A stretch of 62,286 bases of DNA from Novosphingobium sp. B 225 (lineage in GTDB: Bacteria > Pseudomonadota > Alphaproteobacteria > Sphingomonadales > Sphingomonadaceae), in the NCBI RefSeq assembly GCF_002198665.1, contig NZ_MWLM01000065.1, forward strand, positions 1-62,286, written 5' to 3'. Of the stretch, positions 17,026-25,839 are shown piece after piece (position 1 is the stretch's first letter; each line of letters begins with the position of its first letter). Under the pieces are notes generated by a model that searched no databases, was not told the DNA's origin, and saw only the letters and a program-made list of their open reading frames with translations. The position numbers and the translations under genes are program-made.

Positions 17026-18272
17026 GCCCAGAGCGGTTCGGGCAGGACTACGCGCCAGAACCCGGTGACTGCGCCTTCGGTGCCATAGTCGCTGTCGCTG
17101 GCCAGCAGCAGGGTCGTGGGATCAAGCGCAATCAGGCCTTCCAGATCGCAGCCGATTTCGGAGTGATCGTCGGTGCTGAGGACCAGGTGCTTGGCCAGCA
17201 CCGGCACACCTGCAGCGCGCAGCCCTGCCGCGCCCAATTGCTCCAGCGTGGGGCGCCGCGCAGGATCGCGCCATTCGGGGGGCAGCGCCCTTCCGGCGTC
17301 GGGGCGCACGTGGTAGAGTTTGGTCGATTGGGTAACCCGTTCCAGCACCAGCATGCTGCCATCGCCCAGCATGGCCAGCTCGCTGACTTTGACATCGTCG
17401 CGCGCCACTGGCCCCAGCTCACAGTCGCGCTGGAATGTCTCGGGCGGATCGAGCGGATAGGCATACTCGGCCTGAAGACTGCCATCGGCCGGGTCGAGCG
17501 CCCAGATCCGCACCAGATCCGATTGCTGGTGGGCCGCGCGATCGGGGTGGCTCAGCGGGCTCTGGAACGCGGTGTAGAGCGTGGTGCCATCGGGGCTCAG
17601 CGCCAAAGCTTCGAACCCGCGGTTGAGTTTGCGCACCAGAGCCAGCGGATCGATCGTTTCGGCAATTTCCATGCCCGACCCGGCAAACGCTGCACTTGTG
17701 CCGTGGGGCACGCAGCGGCGCAGGACTGTGCCGCTGCGGTCAACCAGCAGCAGCGACGGGCCATATTCTTCGGCGATCCACATCCGCCCGTCCGGCAGAC
17801 AGGCGATCCCTTCGCTGTCCGCCCCGCGTGGATTGCAGCCCAGCGGCTGGCCATCGAGCGCGAGCGCGGGTTCGTTTTCCTGTTCGGCCAGCGGCAAGGG
17901 TAGTCCGCTGATCGCTGCGCCGTCTGGTGTACGCAGCGGCAGGGCTTCTTCCAGCACCACCGCGTCGCCGTCGATCCGGAACCGCGCGACCGACGGTCCG
18001 GCAGTAGGCAGCGGCATGACCTTGGCCCCATCGATCGCGGTTGCCGCCGCCAGCGCGGTCAAACCATAGCGCGCGACCGCATCTTTCGGCTTGATGTTGG
18101 GGCCGCGGTCTCCCACGCCCCAGAAGGTTCCGGGTGGGTCCAGCGCCCCGCGCGACAGGCCGGAAGTCAGGCTGCGGGTCAGCCGCATCGTGCCCTTGGT
18201 CATGGCCAGGTCCGCAAGCGGCGGATCGCTCCAGGCGAGCCGCTCGATCCGGATTTTACCTGGCGCTGCCAT
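17022..18272 (-). CDS. esterase-like activity of phytase family protein
   Basis: 416 residues of the PF13449-type beta-propeller family: GTFWGVGDRGPN, DSEGIACLPDGRMWIAEEYGPSLLL, FEALALSPDGTTLYTA and DLEGLIALDPTTLLLASDSDYG are the repeated propeller strands with conserved acidic residues. Most relatives are exported; no signal peptide is visible here from either the ATG at 18272 or the one at 18287. Family members act on phosphate esters or are of unknown substrate. Confidence 0.85.
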   Translation of the reverse strand: MAAPGKIRIERLAWSDPPLADLAMTKGTMRLTRSLTSGLSRGALDPPGTFWGVGDRGPNIKPKDAVARYGLTALAAATAIDGAKVMPLPTAGPSVARFRIDGDAVVLEEALPLRTPDGAAISGLPLPLAEQENEPALALDGQPLGCNPRGADSEGIACLPDGRMWIAEEYGPSLLLVDRSGTVLRRCVPHGTSAAFAGSGMEIAETIDPLALVRKLNRGFEALALSPDGTTLYTAFQSPLSHPDRAAHQQSDLVRIWALDPADGSLQAEYAYPLDPPETFQRDCELGPVARDDVKVSELAMLGDGSMLVLERVTQSTKLYHVRPDAGRALPPEWRDPARRPTLEQLGAAGLRAAGVPVLAKHLVLSTDDHSEIGCDLEGLIALDPTTLLLASDSDYGTEGAVTGFWRVVLPEPLWA

Positions 18273-18288
18273 GCTGTGCTGCCCCATC

Positions 18289-18726
18289 CTAATGCGGGTC
18301 GATCCGCCCGATCATGCGAAAGAAGAACGCGGTTGACCAGCCAAGCAGGAACACCCCCATGATGCTTTCGAACGCGCCCAGCAGCCGCCATTCGGCAGCG
18401 ATATGGGTATCGTTATAACCCACGGTGGAATAGCTGATAGTCGAGAAATACAGCGCGTCTTCCAGCCCGTGGATCGCCCCGGTGGCCAGATAGACCGCTG
18501 CGAAGGCCCAGATTTCCAGCCCGTGCAGCGCAAAGGTAGCCAGCACAATTCCCAGCGTGAACAGCGCGCCGCGCGGGCTGAGCGGGCGAATGTGCTTGAT
18601 CCGTTCAAGCGCCAGCTCGCTCCGCAGCGCGCGGTTGAGTCCGAACAGGCCTGCGCCGTGGATTGCCACGCAAAGCACCACCATCATGGTTGAGATGGCA
18701 AACTGCGTGAGGAGGTGGCTGTCCAC
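18289..18726 (-). CDS. two-pore-helix K+ channel-type membrane protein
   Basis: 145 residues. The pore loop SYSTVGYND carries the potassium selectivity filter TVGY. Hydrophobic helices flank it (LGIVLATFALHGLEIWAFAAVY before, LGAFESIMGVFLLGWSTAFFF after), and one more helix is at the N-terminus. No RCK/NAD-binding domain follows, so gating is not indicated. Lies 16 bp upstream of the esterase-like gene on the same strand. Confidence 0.9.
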   Translation of the reverse strand: MDSHLLTQFAISTMMVVLCVAIHGAGLFGLNRALRSELALERIKHIRPLSPRGALFTLGIVLATFALHGLEIWAFAAVYLATGAIHGLEDALYFSTISYSTVGYNDTHIAAEWRLLGAFESIMGVFLLGWSTAFFFRMIGRIDPH

Positions 18727-18741
18727 GAAGCGCAGCCAGGC

Positions 18742-19581
18742 CTAGTCGCGCAGCAGTTCGTTGATCGCGGTCTTGGACCGGGTCTGCGCATCGACTGTCT
18801 TGACGATCACTGCGCAGTACAGCGACGGGCCAGGGCTGCCATCGGGCAAGGGCTTGCCCGGCATCGATCCCGGTACGACCACGCTGTAGGGCGGGACACG
18901 GCCAATGTGGACCTCGCCGGTCTGGCGATCGACGATCTTGGTCGATGCGCCGATGAACACGCCCATCGACAGCACCGCGCCTTCACAGACCCGCACGCCT
19001 TCCACCACTTCACTGCGCGCGCCGATGAAGCAGTTGTCCTCGATCACCACCGGCCCGGCCTGCAGCGGTTCAAGCACGCCGCCAATCCCGACCCCGCCGG
19101 ACAGGTGCACGTTCTTGCCGATCTGCGCGCAGGAACCGACCGTGGCCCAGGTATCGACCATGGTGCCATCGCCCACGAAAGCGCCGATGTTGACGAAGCT
19201 GGGCATCACCACCACGCCCTTGCCGATGTGCGATCCGCGCCGCACCACCGCGCCCGGCACGATCCGGAAGCCGGCTTCGCGAAAACGGTTTTCGCCCCAG
19301 CCTTCGAACTTGCTCGGCACCTTGTCGAATGCCGGCGCGCCGGCGGCGCCGTTCGGGACCACGGCGTTGTCGTTCAGCCGGAAGCTCAGCAGCACGGCCT
19401 TCTTGAGCCACTGGTTGACCTGCCAGCCGCCCTGTCCGTCGGGCTCGGCCACGCGGGCCTGGCCATTGTCGAGCATGGCGAGCGCGGCTTCGACCACTTC
19501 GCGAACATCAGCGCTGGCGGGGGTAACGGTGTCGCGGCCTTCCCAGGCCTGTTCAATGGCAGCGGCAAGATTGGCGGACAT
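18742..19581 (-). CDS. dapD: 2,3,4,5-tetrahydropyridine-2,6-dicarboxylate N-succinyltransferase
   Basis: Succinyl-CoA-dependent step of the succinylase branch of lysine/meso-diaminopimelate synthesis, cytosolic. 279 residues with the helical N-terminus ([15 protein letters not shown]), the active-site region [10 protein letters not shown] and a left-handed beta-helix of hexapeptide repeats ([25 protein letters not shown] and onward), ending in [15 protein letters not shown]. The ATG at 19581 has AGAGGA upstream and matches the family N-terminus. No other dap gene is adjacent. The gene ahead of it on the same strand, if any, is not in view; a divergent protease starts 154 bp away. Confidence 0.97.
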   Translation of the reverse strand: MSANLAAAIEQAWEGRDTVTPASADVREVVEAALAMLDNGQARVAEPDGQGGWQVNQWLKKAVLLSFRLNDNAVVPNGAAGAPAFDKVPSKFEGWGENRFREAGFRIVPGAVVRRGSHIGKGVVVMPSFVNIGAFVGDGTMVDTWATVGSCAQIGKNVHLSGGVGIGGVLEPLQAGPVVIEDNCFIGARSEVVEGVRVCEGAVLSMGVFIGASTKIVDRQTGEVHIGRVPPYSVVVPGSMPGKPLPDGSPGPSLYCAVIVKTVDAQTRSKTAINELLRD

Positions 19582-19735
19582 GGCGGAAATCCTCTGGGTC
19601 ACGGGCTCTATTGGGCTTGCGCCTATCGCCCTGCCGCAAAGGGAGCAAGCGCAGACCTGCTTTCATCAAATAAATTCAAGGTTCACACTTTTGCTGGCAC
19701 TATGCATGGCTTGATCGGCTGAGGGGTCGTGTCCG

Positions 19736-22135
19736 ATGGCTAAACCATTCTATTTGCAGGCACGTTGGAACCTGTGCGCAGCGTTGGGTTCGTTGGCGCT
19801 GGTCGCGGGATGTGGCGGCGGTGGCGGTGGCTCAGTCGCCTCGACCCCCACTCCGGCGCCGACTCCAACACCCACGCCAACCCCCGCGCCTACGCCGACA
19901 CCAACCGTCACTCCTACCCCGATCGCTTCGTTCCAAACCAGCGAGTACAACCGCTCCAACGGCGCGGTGCAGCACGGAGCGATCAGCGCCTGGGCCGCCG
20001 GATACAGCGGGCAAGGAGTGACGATCGGGATCGTTGATACCGGGATCGACACCACCAGCCACGAATTCACCGGCCGCATCGCCAGCCAGTCCGCCGATGT
20101 CGCGGGCAGCCGGGGGGTGCAGGCCGAGGATGATCACGGCACAAATGTCGCGTTGGTCGCCGCCGCCGCGCGCGATAATACCGGGGTGGTCGGGATCGCG
20201 TTCAATGCGACCATCGCCATGTTTCGCGCCGACAAGCCGGGCAGCTGCGCCACCTATGATCCCAACGTCAAGGACAGCGGCTGCGATTTTCTGGATTCTG
20301 ACATCACCAAGGGCATCGATGGTGCGGTGGCGGCCGGAGCCAAGGTGATCAACCTCTCGCTTGGCGGATCGGCTCCCAATGCGGCGCTGCGCAGCGCCGT
20401 GTCGCGCGCTACATCGGCGGGGGTAGTCGTGGTGGTTTCGGCCGGGAATGACGGGGATTCGACTGATCCCGATGTCGATCCCGCCAACCCCGATCCCTTT
20501 GCCAGCGGACTTCAGGCGGTGGGCGGCGGTGCGGTGATTATCGCCGGGTCGGTCGACAAGGACGGCAATTTCTCTGCCTTCAGCAACAAGGCCGGGACGG
20601 GGCAGCAATGGTTCCTGTCAGCGCGGGGGGAACGGGTCTGCTGCGTCTATGAAAACGGCGTGATGAAAGTGATCGATAATGCCGACGGCACCCGCTCGGT
20701 CTTCGTGTTTTCGGGCACAAGTTTTTCCGCGCCTCAGATCGCCGGGGCGGCGGCGCTGCTGCGGCAGGCCTTTCCCAACCTGACCGGGGCGCAAGTGGTC
20801 GATATTCTGCTCAAGACCGCGAAAGACGCGGGCGCGACCGGGACTGACAGCACCTTCGGCCGGGGGATCATGGACATCGCCGCGGCCTTTTCTGCGCAGG
20901 GCGTCACCAGCCTGGCGGGAAGCGCACAGGTGCTGCCGGGCAGCGATACCACGCTGGTCACTTCCGCGCCGATGGGCGATGCGGCCGGGCAGGCAGGTGC
21001 GGTCAATGCGATTGTGCTAGACGCCTATGGCCGCGCTTATCAGTACGATGTCGCGCAGGGGCTGCGCTCGGCCGGAATCGCGCCCAGACTGGAAAGCGCA
21101 CTGAGGGCCGATCGCCGCAGCCTGACAATGGGCCAGGGCCAACTCAGCCTGGCCTTTTCGGTCGATGCCAGCGGGCGGACCAGCCGGCTGCCGTGGCAAG
21201 GCGCGCTACATCTGACCGCACACGATGCCGATCAGGCACGCGTGCTCGCGGCGCGGGTGGTGGCACGGATCGCGCCGGGGCGGCAACTTGGCTTCGTGTT
21301 CCGCCAGGGCGCGGACGGGCTGGTCGCGCAGCTGCAAGGACGTCAGCAGCCTGCCTTCGTGATCGCTCAAGGGCCTCAGGACAGCTTGGGCTTTGGCGAA
21401 AGCGGGCAGATTGGTCTGGCGCTTCGCCAACAGTTCGGCCCTTGGGGGCTGACCCTGAGCAGTGAGAACATTAAGGCTGTCGCCGCCGCCACCGCTCAAC
21501 TGGCGCAAAGCGCGACCACACGGCTGGCCAATGTCCCCGCCAACCGCATGGGCGTCGCGCTCGATCGCCGGTTTGGCGCGATGGATGCAGCCCTGGGGGC
21601 CAGCTGGCTGGGCGAAAGTGGTTCGATCCTGGGCGCGCGGCTGCATGGTGCGCTGGGGCGGGGCGGGGCGGACAGTGTGTTTGCAGATGCGGCGCTCGGC
21701 TGGCAGCCCGGAGCACATTGGCGGCTATCGGCGGCGTGGCGCGGGGGCATGACCTGGGCAAAGCAGCGCGGCACGGTAGCGGCGGGATCGCACTTGCTGA
21801 CCTCGGCCTGGGCGCTCGATCTCAGCCGCTCTGGCTTGTTCCAGCCGGATGATGCGCTGTCGCTGCGGCTGGCCCAGCCGTTACGGGTGGAGCGCGGTGC
21901 GCTGAACCTGAACCTGCCGGTCGATTACTCCTATGCCAACCTCGCCCCCGGCATGGGCCTGCGTCAGCTGTCGCTGAGCCCCAAGGGGCGCGAGCTGGAT
22001 GTCGAACTGGCGTGGCGCGGCGCACTGCTAGGCGGCGGCGCTACGGCCAGTCTGTTCTGGCGCAAGGACCCAGGGCACTATGCCAGCCTGCCCCATGATC
22101 GGGGGATGGCGCTGAGCTGGAGCAGGCAATTCTGA
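19736..22135 (+). CDS. subtilisin-like (S8) lipoprotein protease with C-terminal beta-barrel-like region
   Basis: 799 residues. The lipobox LVAGC (Cys26) marks a lipoprotein, followed by a poly-Gly stretch and a TP-repeat linker (residues 37-62). The S8 catalytic triad is complete: Asp101 in GIVDTGID, His134 in DDHGTN, Ser329 in GTSFSAP, with oxyanion Asn238 in SAGND. The C-terminal 350 residues are rich in alternating hydrophobic strands and end in a terminal Phe (SWSRQF), the pattern of autotransporter-type barrels. Surface display or processing of outer-membrane or host proteins is inferred. A lipid anchor plus a barrel is an uncommon combination. Confidence 0.92.
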   Translation: MAKPFYLQARWNLCAALGSLALVAGCGGGGGGSVASTPTPAPTPTPTPTPAPTPTPTVTPTPIASFQTSEYNRSNGAVQHGAISAWAAGYSGQGVTIGIVDTGIDTTSHEFTGRIASQSADVAGSRGVQAEDDHGTNVALVAAAARDNTGVVGIAFNATIAMFRADKPGSCATYDPNVKDSGCDFLDSDITKGIDGAVAAGAKVINLSLGGSAPNAALRSAVSRATSAGVVVVVSAGNDGDSTDPDVDPANPDPFASGLQAVGGGAVIIAGSVDKDGNFSAFSNKAGTGQQWFLSARGERVCCVYENGVMKVIDNADGTRSVFVFSGTSFSAPQIAGAAALLRQAFPNLTGAQVVDILLKTAKDAGATGTDSTFGRGIMDIAAAFSAQGVTSLAGSAQVLPGSDTTLVTSAPMGDAAGQAGAVNAIVLDAYGRAYQYDVAQGLRSAGIAPRLESALRADRRSLTMGQGQLSLAFSVDASGRTSRLPWQGALHLTAHDADQARVLAARVVARIAPGRQLGFVFRQGADGLVAQLQGRQQPAFVIAQGPQDSLGFGESGQIGLALRQQFGPWGLTLSSENIKAVAAATAQLAQSATTRLANVPANRMGVALDRRFGAMDAALGASWLGESGSILGARLHGALGRGGADSVFADAALGWQPGAHWRLSAAWRGGMTWAKQRGTVAAGSHLLTSAWALDLSRSGLFQPDDALSLRLAQPLRVERGALNLNLPVDYSYANLAPGMGLRQLSLSPKGRELDVELAWRGALLGGGATASLFWRKDPGHYASLPHDRGMALSWSRQF

Positions 22136-22158
22136 GCTATTGCTAGTGGCGTCCTTGT

Positions 22159-23235
22159 TCAGGCCGCTCCCGCCTTCACTGCAAACTCCCAAGCCCGGTC
22201 AACCAGCGGCTGGACCCGGTCGGACTGGGCCTTGGCATGGGCCGAACTGGCGGTACCATCAATCACCCGCTTCTTGATCCCTTGCAGGATGCCTGCCAGA
22301 CGGAAGAAGTTGTAAGCGAAGAGCCAGTTCATGTCGGGCAGAGAATCTCGCCCGGTGGCTTGGCAATAGCGTTCGACCACTTCTTCAAGTTCGGGAATAC
22401 CCAGCGCCTTGCGATCAAGGTCCTGTACCCCACTGCGTCCGCCGTTGTCAGTGACATAGGCCATGCAAACATAGGAGAAATCCCCGAGGGGATCGCCCAG
22501 TGTGGACAGTTCCCAGTCAAGCACAGCCAGTACTTCGGGCTGGTCCTTGGCCCAAATCATGTTGTCGATCCGATAGTCGCCATGCACTACGCTGGTCCGA
22601 GTCTGTTCGGGCAGCGTAGTCGGCAGCCATTCGATCAGCCGTTCCATTGCGGGCATGTGTTCGGTTTCGGAGAGCTTGTATTGTTTGGTCCAGCGATCAA
22701 CCTGCCGGCCGAAGTAGTTGCCCGGCTTGCCGAAGTCCGTCAGGCCGACGGCATCAACGTCAACGCTGTGTAGATGGGCCAGAGTATCGATCATGGCCAA
22801 GTAGGTTTGCCGGCGGCATTCCGGGGCCGCGCCGGGCATGGCGCCGTCCCAGATCGTTTTTCCATCGACCATGTCCATGATGTAGAACCACGACCCGACC
22901 ACGCTGTCGTCGGTGCACAGGCCGAATTGCTTTGCCGCCGGGAAGCCTGCACGGTTGAGCGCGTTCTGGACCTTGTATTCGCGATCCACGGCATGGGCGC
23001 TAGGCAGAAGCGGGCCGAACGGCTTGCGGCGCAACACGTAATTGCCGCTTTTTGCTTCGACCTTGTAGGTCGGGTTCGATTGCCCGCCCTTGAACTTGGT
23101 CATGTGCAGCGGGCCTTCAAAGCCCGCGACGTTGGCCTGCATCCATTCCGTCAGCCTGACTTCGTCGAGCTTGTCTGCACCTTCGGGTTCAACCGTGCCG
23201 ACAAAGGCTTCGTCTGCATTGATCGCTTCCGTCAT
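22159..23235 (-). CDS. APH-family phosphotransferase (ACAD10/11 kinase-domain type, LvaA-like)
   Basis: 358 residues with the aminoglycoside-phosphotransferase fold: VVHGDYRIDNMIW (catalytic HGDxxxxN) and LDWELSTLGDP (metal Asp). This subgroup is the free-standing form of the kinase domain of animal ACAD10/ACAD11 and of LvaA in Pseudomonas putida levulinate catabolism, which phosphorylates the hydroxyl of 4-hydroxyacyl-CoA. It lies in one minus-strand run with an alcohol dehydrogenase (12 bp upstream) and an ACAD10/11-type dehydrogenase, supporting that role. No LvaB-like small partner was seen. Confidence 0.9.
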   Translation of the reverse strand: MTEAINADEAFVGTVEPEGADKLDEVRLTEWMQANVAGFEGPLHMTKFKGGQSNPTYKVEAKSGNYVLRRKPFGPLLPSAHAVDREYKVQNALNRAGFPAAKQFGLCTDDSVVGSWFYIMDMVDGKTIWDGAMPGAAPECRRQTYLAMIDTLAHLHSVDVDAVGLTDFGKPGNYFGRQVDRWTKQYKLSETEHMPAMERLIEWLPTTLPEQTRTSVVHGDYRIDNMIWAKDQPEVLAVLDWELSTLGDPLGDFSYVCMAYVTDNGGRSGVQDLDRKALGIPELEEVVERYCQATGRDSLPDMNWLFAYNFFRLAGILQGIKKRVIDGTASSAHAKAQSDRVQPLVDRAWEFAVKAGAA

Positions 23236-23247
23236 GGGCTCTCTCGC

Positions 23248-24336
23248 TTACTGATCGAACACGATGACGCTGCGCGCCGATGCGCCGCTCTTCATCGTTT
23301 CAAACCCTTCGTTGATCTTTTCCAGCGGGATCCGCTCGGCAATGATCGTGTCGAGGTCGAGCAGCCCGCGCATGTAGAAATCGACCAGTCGCGGCATGTC
23401 GACCGGGAAGTGGTTCATCCCCATGATCGCGCCTTGCAGCTTTTTGCCCGAAAGCAGGTCCATCGCGCTGAGCCCAACCGAGTGGTTTAACGGCATCATC
23501 CCCAGGATCGTCGCGGTGCCGCCGCGGCGCAGCGACTTGACTGCTAGTTCGCCCGAAGCAGGACGGCCGACAGCCTCAACCGCGTGATCGACCCCGCCCT
23601 TGGTCATTTCAAGGATTTGAGCGGCGGCATCATCGGCCAGGGCATCAACCGTGTGGGTTGCGCCCAGCTTCATCGCCAGTTCGCGCTTTTCCGGCATCGG
23701 ATCGGCTGCGATGATCTTGCCCGCTCCGGCAATCTTGGCGGCGTTGATTGCGGCCAGGCCAACCCCACCGCAGCCGACCACGGCTACGGTTTCACCAGGC
23801 GTTACTTTGCAGGCGTTGAAGATTGTCCCCGCGCCAGTGGTCACCGCGCAACCGATCACCGATGCGCGGTCAAGCGGCATTTCGGGATCGATCCGGGTGC
23901 AGGCATGTTCGTGGATCAGCATCATTTCGGCAAAGGCCGACAGGTTGAGCATCTGCGCGACCGGACTGCCATCGCCGCGCGACAGACGCGATTCACTGCC
24001 GGGCGCGCGGCGGGTATCGGCCCCAAGGCACAGCGCCATCCGGCCCGTGACGCAGAATTCGCAGTGGCCGCAGAAGGCCGACAGACACGTCACCACCGCA
24101 TCGCCCACCTTCACCGTGCGCACTTCGCTGCCCACCGCCTCCACGATCCCGGCCGCCTCGTGGCCGGGCACGGCCGGTAGGGCATGGGGATAGGTGCCTT
24201 CGATAAAGTGCAGGTCCGAATGGCACAGGCCGCAGGCGGCGGTGCGGATCAGCACTTCATGCGGACCGGGCTTGCTGATCTGCAGCTGTTCGATCTCGAG
24301 CGGCTGGTTCGGGGCGACGAGGACGGCGGCTTTCAT
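23248..24336 (-). CDS. zinc-dependent alcohol dehydrogenase (class III-like)
   Basis: 362-residue medium-chain dehydrogenase. Catalytic zinc ligands are in CGLCHSDLH and PGHEAAG; the structural zinc loop FCGHCEFCVTGRMALC has the four-Cys spacing; the NAD site is VVGCGGVGLAAI. It oxidises an alcohol to an aldehyde or ketone with NAD. Placed between the kinase and the acyl-CoA dehydrogenase, it probably handles an alcohol intermediate of the same substrate. The upstream 132 bp carries palindromic repeats rather than an obvious operator. Confidence 0.92.
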   Translation of the reverse strand: MKAAVLVAPNQPLEIEQLQISKPGPHEVLIRTAACGLCHSDLHFIEGTYPHALPAVPGHEAAGIVEAVGSEVRTVKVGDAVVTCLSAFCGHCEFCVTGRMALCLGADTRRAPGSESRLSRGDGSPVAQMLNLSAFAEMMLIHEHACTRIDPEMPLDRASVIGCAVTTGAGTIFNACKVTPGETVAVVGCGGVGLAAINAAKIAGAGKIIAADPMPEKRELAMKLGATHTVDALADDAAAQILEMTKGGVDHAVEAVGRPASGELAVKSLRRGGTATILGMMPLNHSVGLSAMDLLSGKKLQGAIMGMNHFPVDMPRLVDFYMRGLLDLDTIIAERIPLEKINEGFETMKSGASARSVIVFDQ

Positions 24337-24353
24337 GTCATTCTCTCCGGATT

Positions 24354-24445
24354 CCCCTCCCGCTGGCGGGAGGGTTAGGGGAGGGTGTGTTATCGCCCCT
24401 CCCGTAACAGTCCCTTCCCCGGCCCCTCCCGCTGAGCGGGAGGGG
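24354..24445. repeat. pair of CCCTCCCGC palindromic repeats
   Basis: Two hairpins, CCCCTCCCGCTGGCGGGAGG(G) at 24354-24374 and the closely related palindrome at 24423-24445 (arms CCCCTCCCGCT / AGCGGGAGGGG), with further GGGGAGGG/CCCCTCCC pieces between. They fill most of the gap between the dehydrogenase genes. Elements of this kind are dispersed intergenic repeats in sphingomonads; the strong stem may also attenuate transcription. Confidence 0.75.
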
Positions 24446-24468
24446 AGAGCAAGGACCGCGTTGCTTCG

Positions 24469-25752
24469 CTAGCGGGTAACCCCAAGATCGCCCGAGCTAA
24501 TTCCACGGTCGCCCTGCGGGGCGTATTTGCCGAATTCCAGTCGTGCGATCGAACGGTTGTGAACTTCATCCGGACCGTCGGCGATGCGCAGCGTACGCTG
24601 ACCGGCGTACATTTTTGCAAGACCGAAGTCTTCCGAAACGCCGCCGCCGCCGTGGGCCTGGATCGCATCGTCGATGATCTTGAGTGCCATGTTCGGCGCC
24701 TTGACTTTGATCATCGCGATTTCGGCCTGGGCGGCCTTGTTGCCGACCTTGTCCATCATATCCGCCGCCTTAAGGCAAAGCAGCCGCGAGCATTCGATCT
24801 CGATCCGGGCTTCGGCGATACGTTGTTCCCAGATCGAGTGACTGGAGATCGGCTTGCCGAAGGCAACGCGGCCCGACAAACGGCGGACCATGCGTTCCAG
24901 CGCCTCTTCAGCCACGCCGATAGTGCGCATGCAGTGGTGAATTCGACCCGGCCCGAGGCGGCCTTGTGCAATCTCGAATCCGCGGCCTTCGCCCAGCAGC
25001 ATATTGCTGGCAGGGATGCGAACATTGTTGAGCCGGATTTCCATGTGTCCGTGCGGCGCATCGTCATAGCCGAACACCGGCAGGTGGCGGAGGATTTCGA
25101 CGCCAGGGGCATCGAGTTCCATCAGCACCATCGATTGCTGGGCGTGCTTCTTCGCTTCGAAATCGGTCTTGCCCATTACGATCGCGATCTTGCAGCGCGG
25201 ATCGCCCGCGCCCGACGACCACCACTTGGTGCCGTTGAGCACGTATTCATCACCTTCGCGGCGGATCGAGCATTCGATGTTGGTCGCGTCAGACGAAGCG
25301 ACCTGCGGTTCGGTCATCAGGAATGCGGACCGGATTTCGCCGTTCATCAGCGGCTTCAGCCAGCGGTCCTTTTGTTCGCGCGTACCATAGCGGTGCAGCA
25401 CTTCCATGTTGCCTGTGTCAGGGGCGGAGCAGTTAAACACTTCGCTGGCAAAGCCGACGCGGCCCATTTCCTCGGCGCAGAGGGCATATTCGAGGTTGGT
25501 CAGGCCCGGGCCTTCGAATTCGAAGGTATCATCCACATGGGCGCGACCTGACTGCGGCGGCATGAACAGGTTCCAGATCCCCTGCGCCTTGGCGCGAGCC
25601 TTTTCCTCTTCGACCACCTGCAGGACTTTCCAGCGATCGCCCTGTGCGTCCTCCTTCTTGTAGTCGCCAACGCGGGGGCGGACGTGGTTTTCGATGAACT
25701 GGCGCACGCGGTCGCGCCAATAGCCTTGCCGTTCAGTCAGATCGAAATCCAT
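24469..25752 (-). CDS. acyl-CoA dehydrogenase, ACAD10/11 (LvaC-like) type
   Basis: 427-residue FAD flavoprotein. Motifs include [35 protein letters not shown] and, near the C-terminus, [21 protein letters not shown], the signature of the ACAD10/11 and LvaC subgroup rather than of fatty-acid ACADs. In that subgroup the enzyme acts on 4-phosphorylated acyl-CoA and eliminates phosphate to an enoyl-CoA. The APH kinase two genes downstream completes the pair. The 16-bp TTAA-N5-CGATTAA motif sits 71 bp upstream of the start. Confidence 0.93.
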   Translation of the reverse strand: MDFDLTERQGYWRDRVRQFIENHVRPRVGDYKKEDAQGDRWKVLQVVEEEKARAKAQGIWNLFMPPQSGRAHVDDTFEFEGPGLTNLEYALCAEEMGRVGFASEVFNCSAPDTGNMEVLHRYGTREQKDRWLKPLMNGEIRSAFLMTEPQVASSDATNIECSIRREGDEYVLNGTKWWSSGAGDPRCKIAIVMGKTDFEAKKHAQQSMVLMELDAPGVEILRHLPVFGYDDAPHGHMEIRLNNVRIPASNMLLGEGRGFEIAQGRLGPGRIHHCMRTIGVAEEALERMVRRLSGRVAFGKPISSHSIWEQRIAEARIEIECSRLLCLKAADMMDKVGNKAAQAEIAMIKVKAPNMALKIIDDAIQAHGGGGVSEDFGLAKMYAGQRTLRIADGPDEVHNRSIARLEFGKYAPQGDRGISSGDLGVTR

Positions 25753-25823
25753 GGGTCAGTCCTCCTTATGCTGTCGAATCTCGCGCGCATCACTGCCAGA
25801 GGCGAAGCGCCGCGCCAAGGTGT

Positions 25824-25839
25824 TTAAGTGATCGATTAA
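25824..25839. promoter_or_regulatory. TTAA-N5-CGATTAA motif, site A
   Basis: TTAAGTGATCGATTAA. It overlaps the stop of the MFS gene and lies 71 bp upstream of the LvaC-like dehydrogenase. It matches sites B and C at the fixed TTAA and CGATTAA positions; the dyad is imperfect here. Confidence 0.55.
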
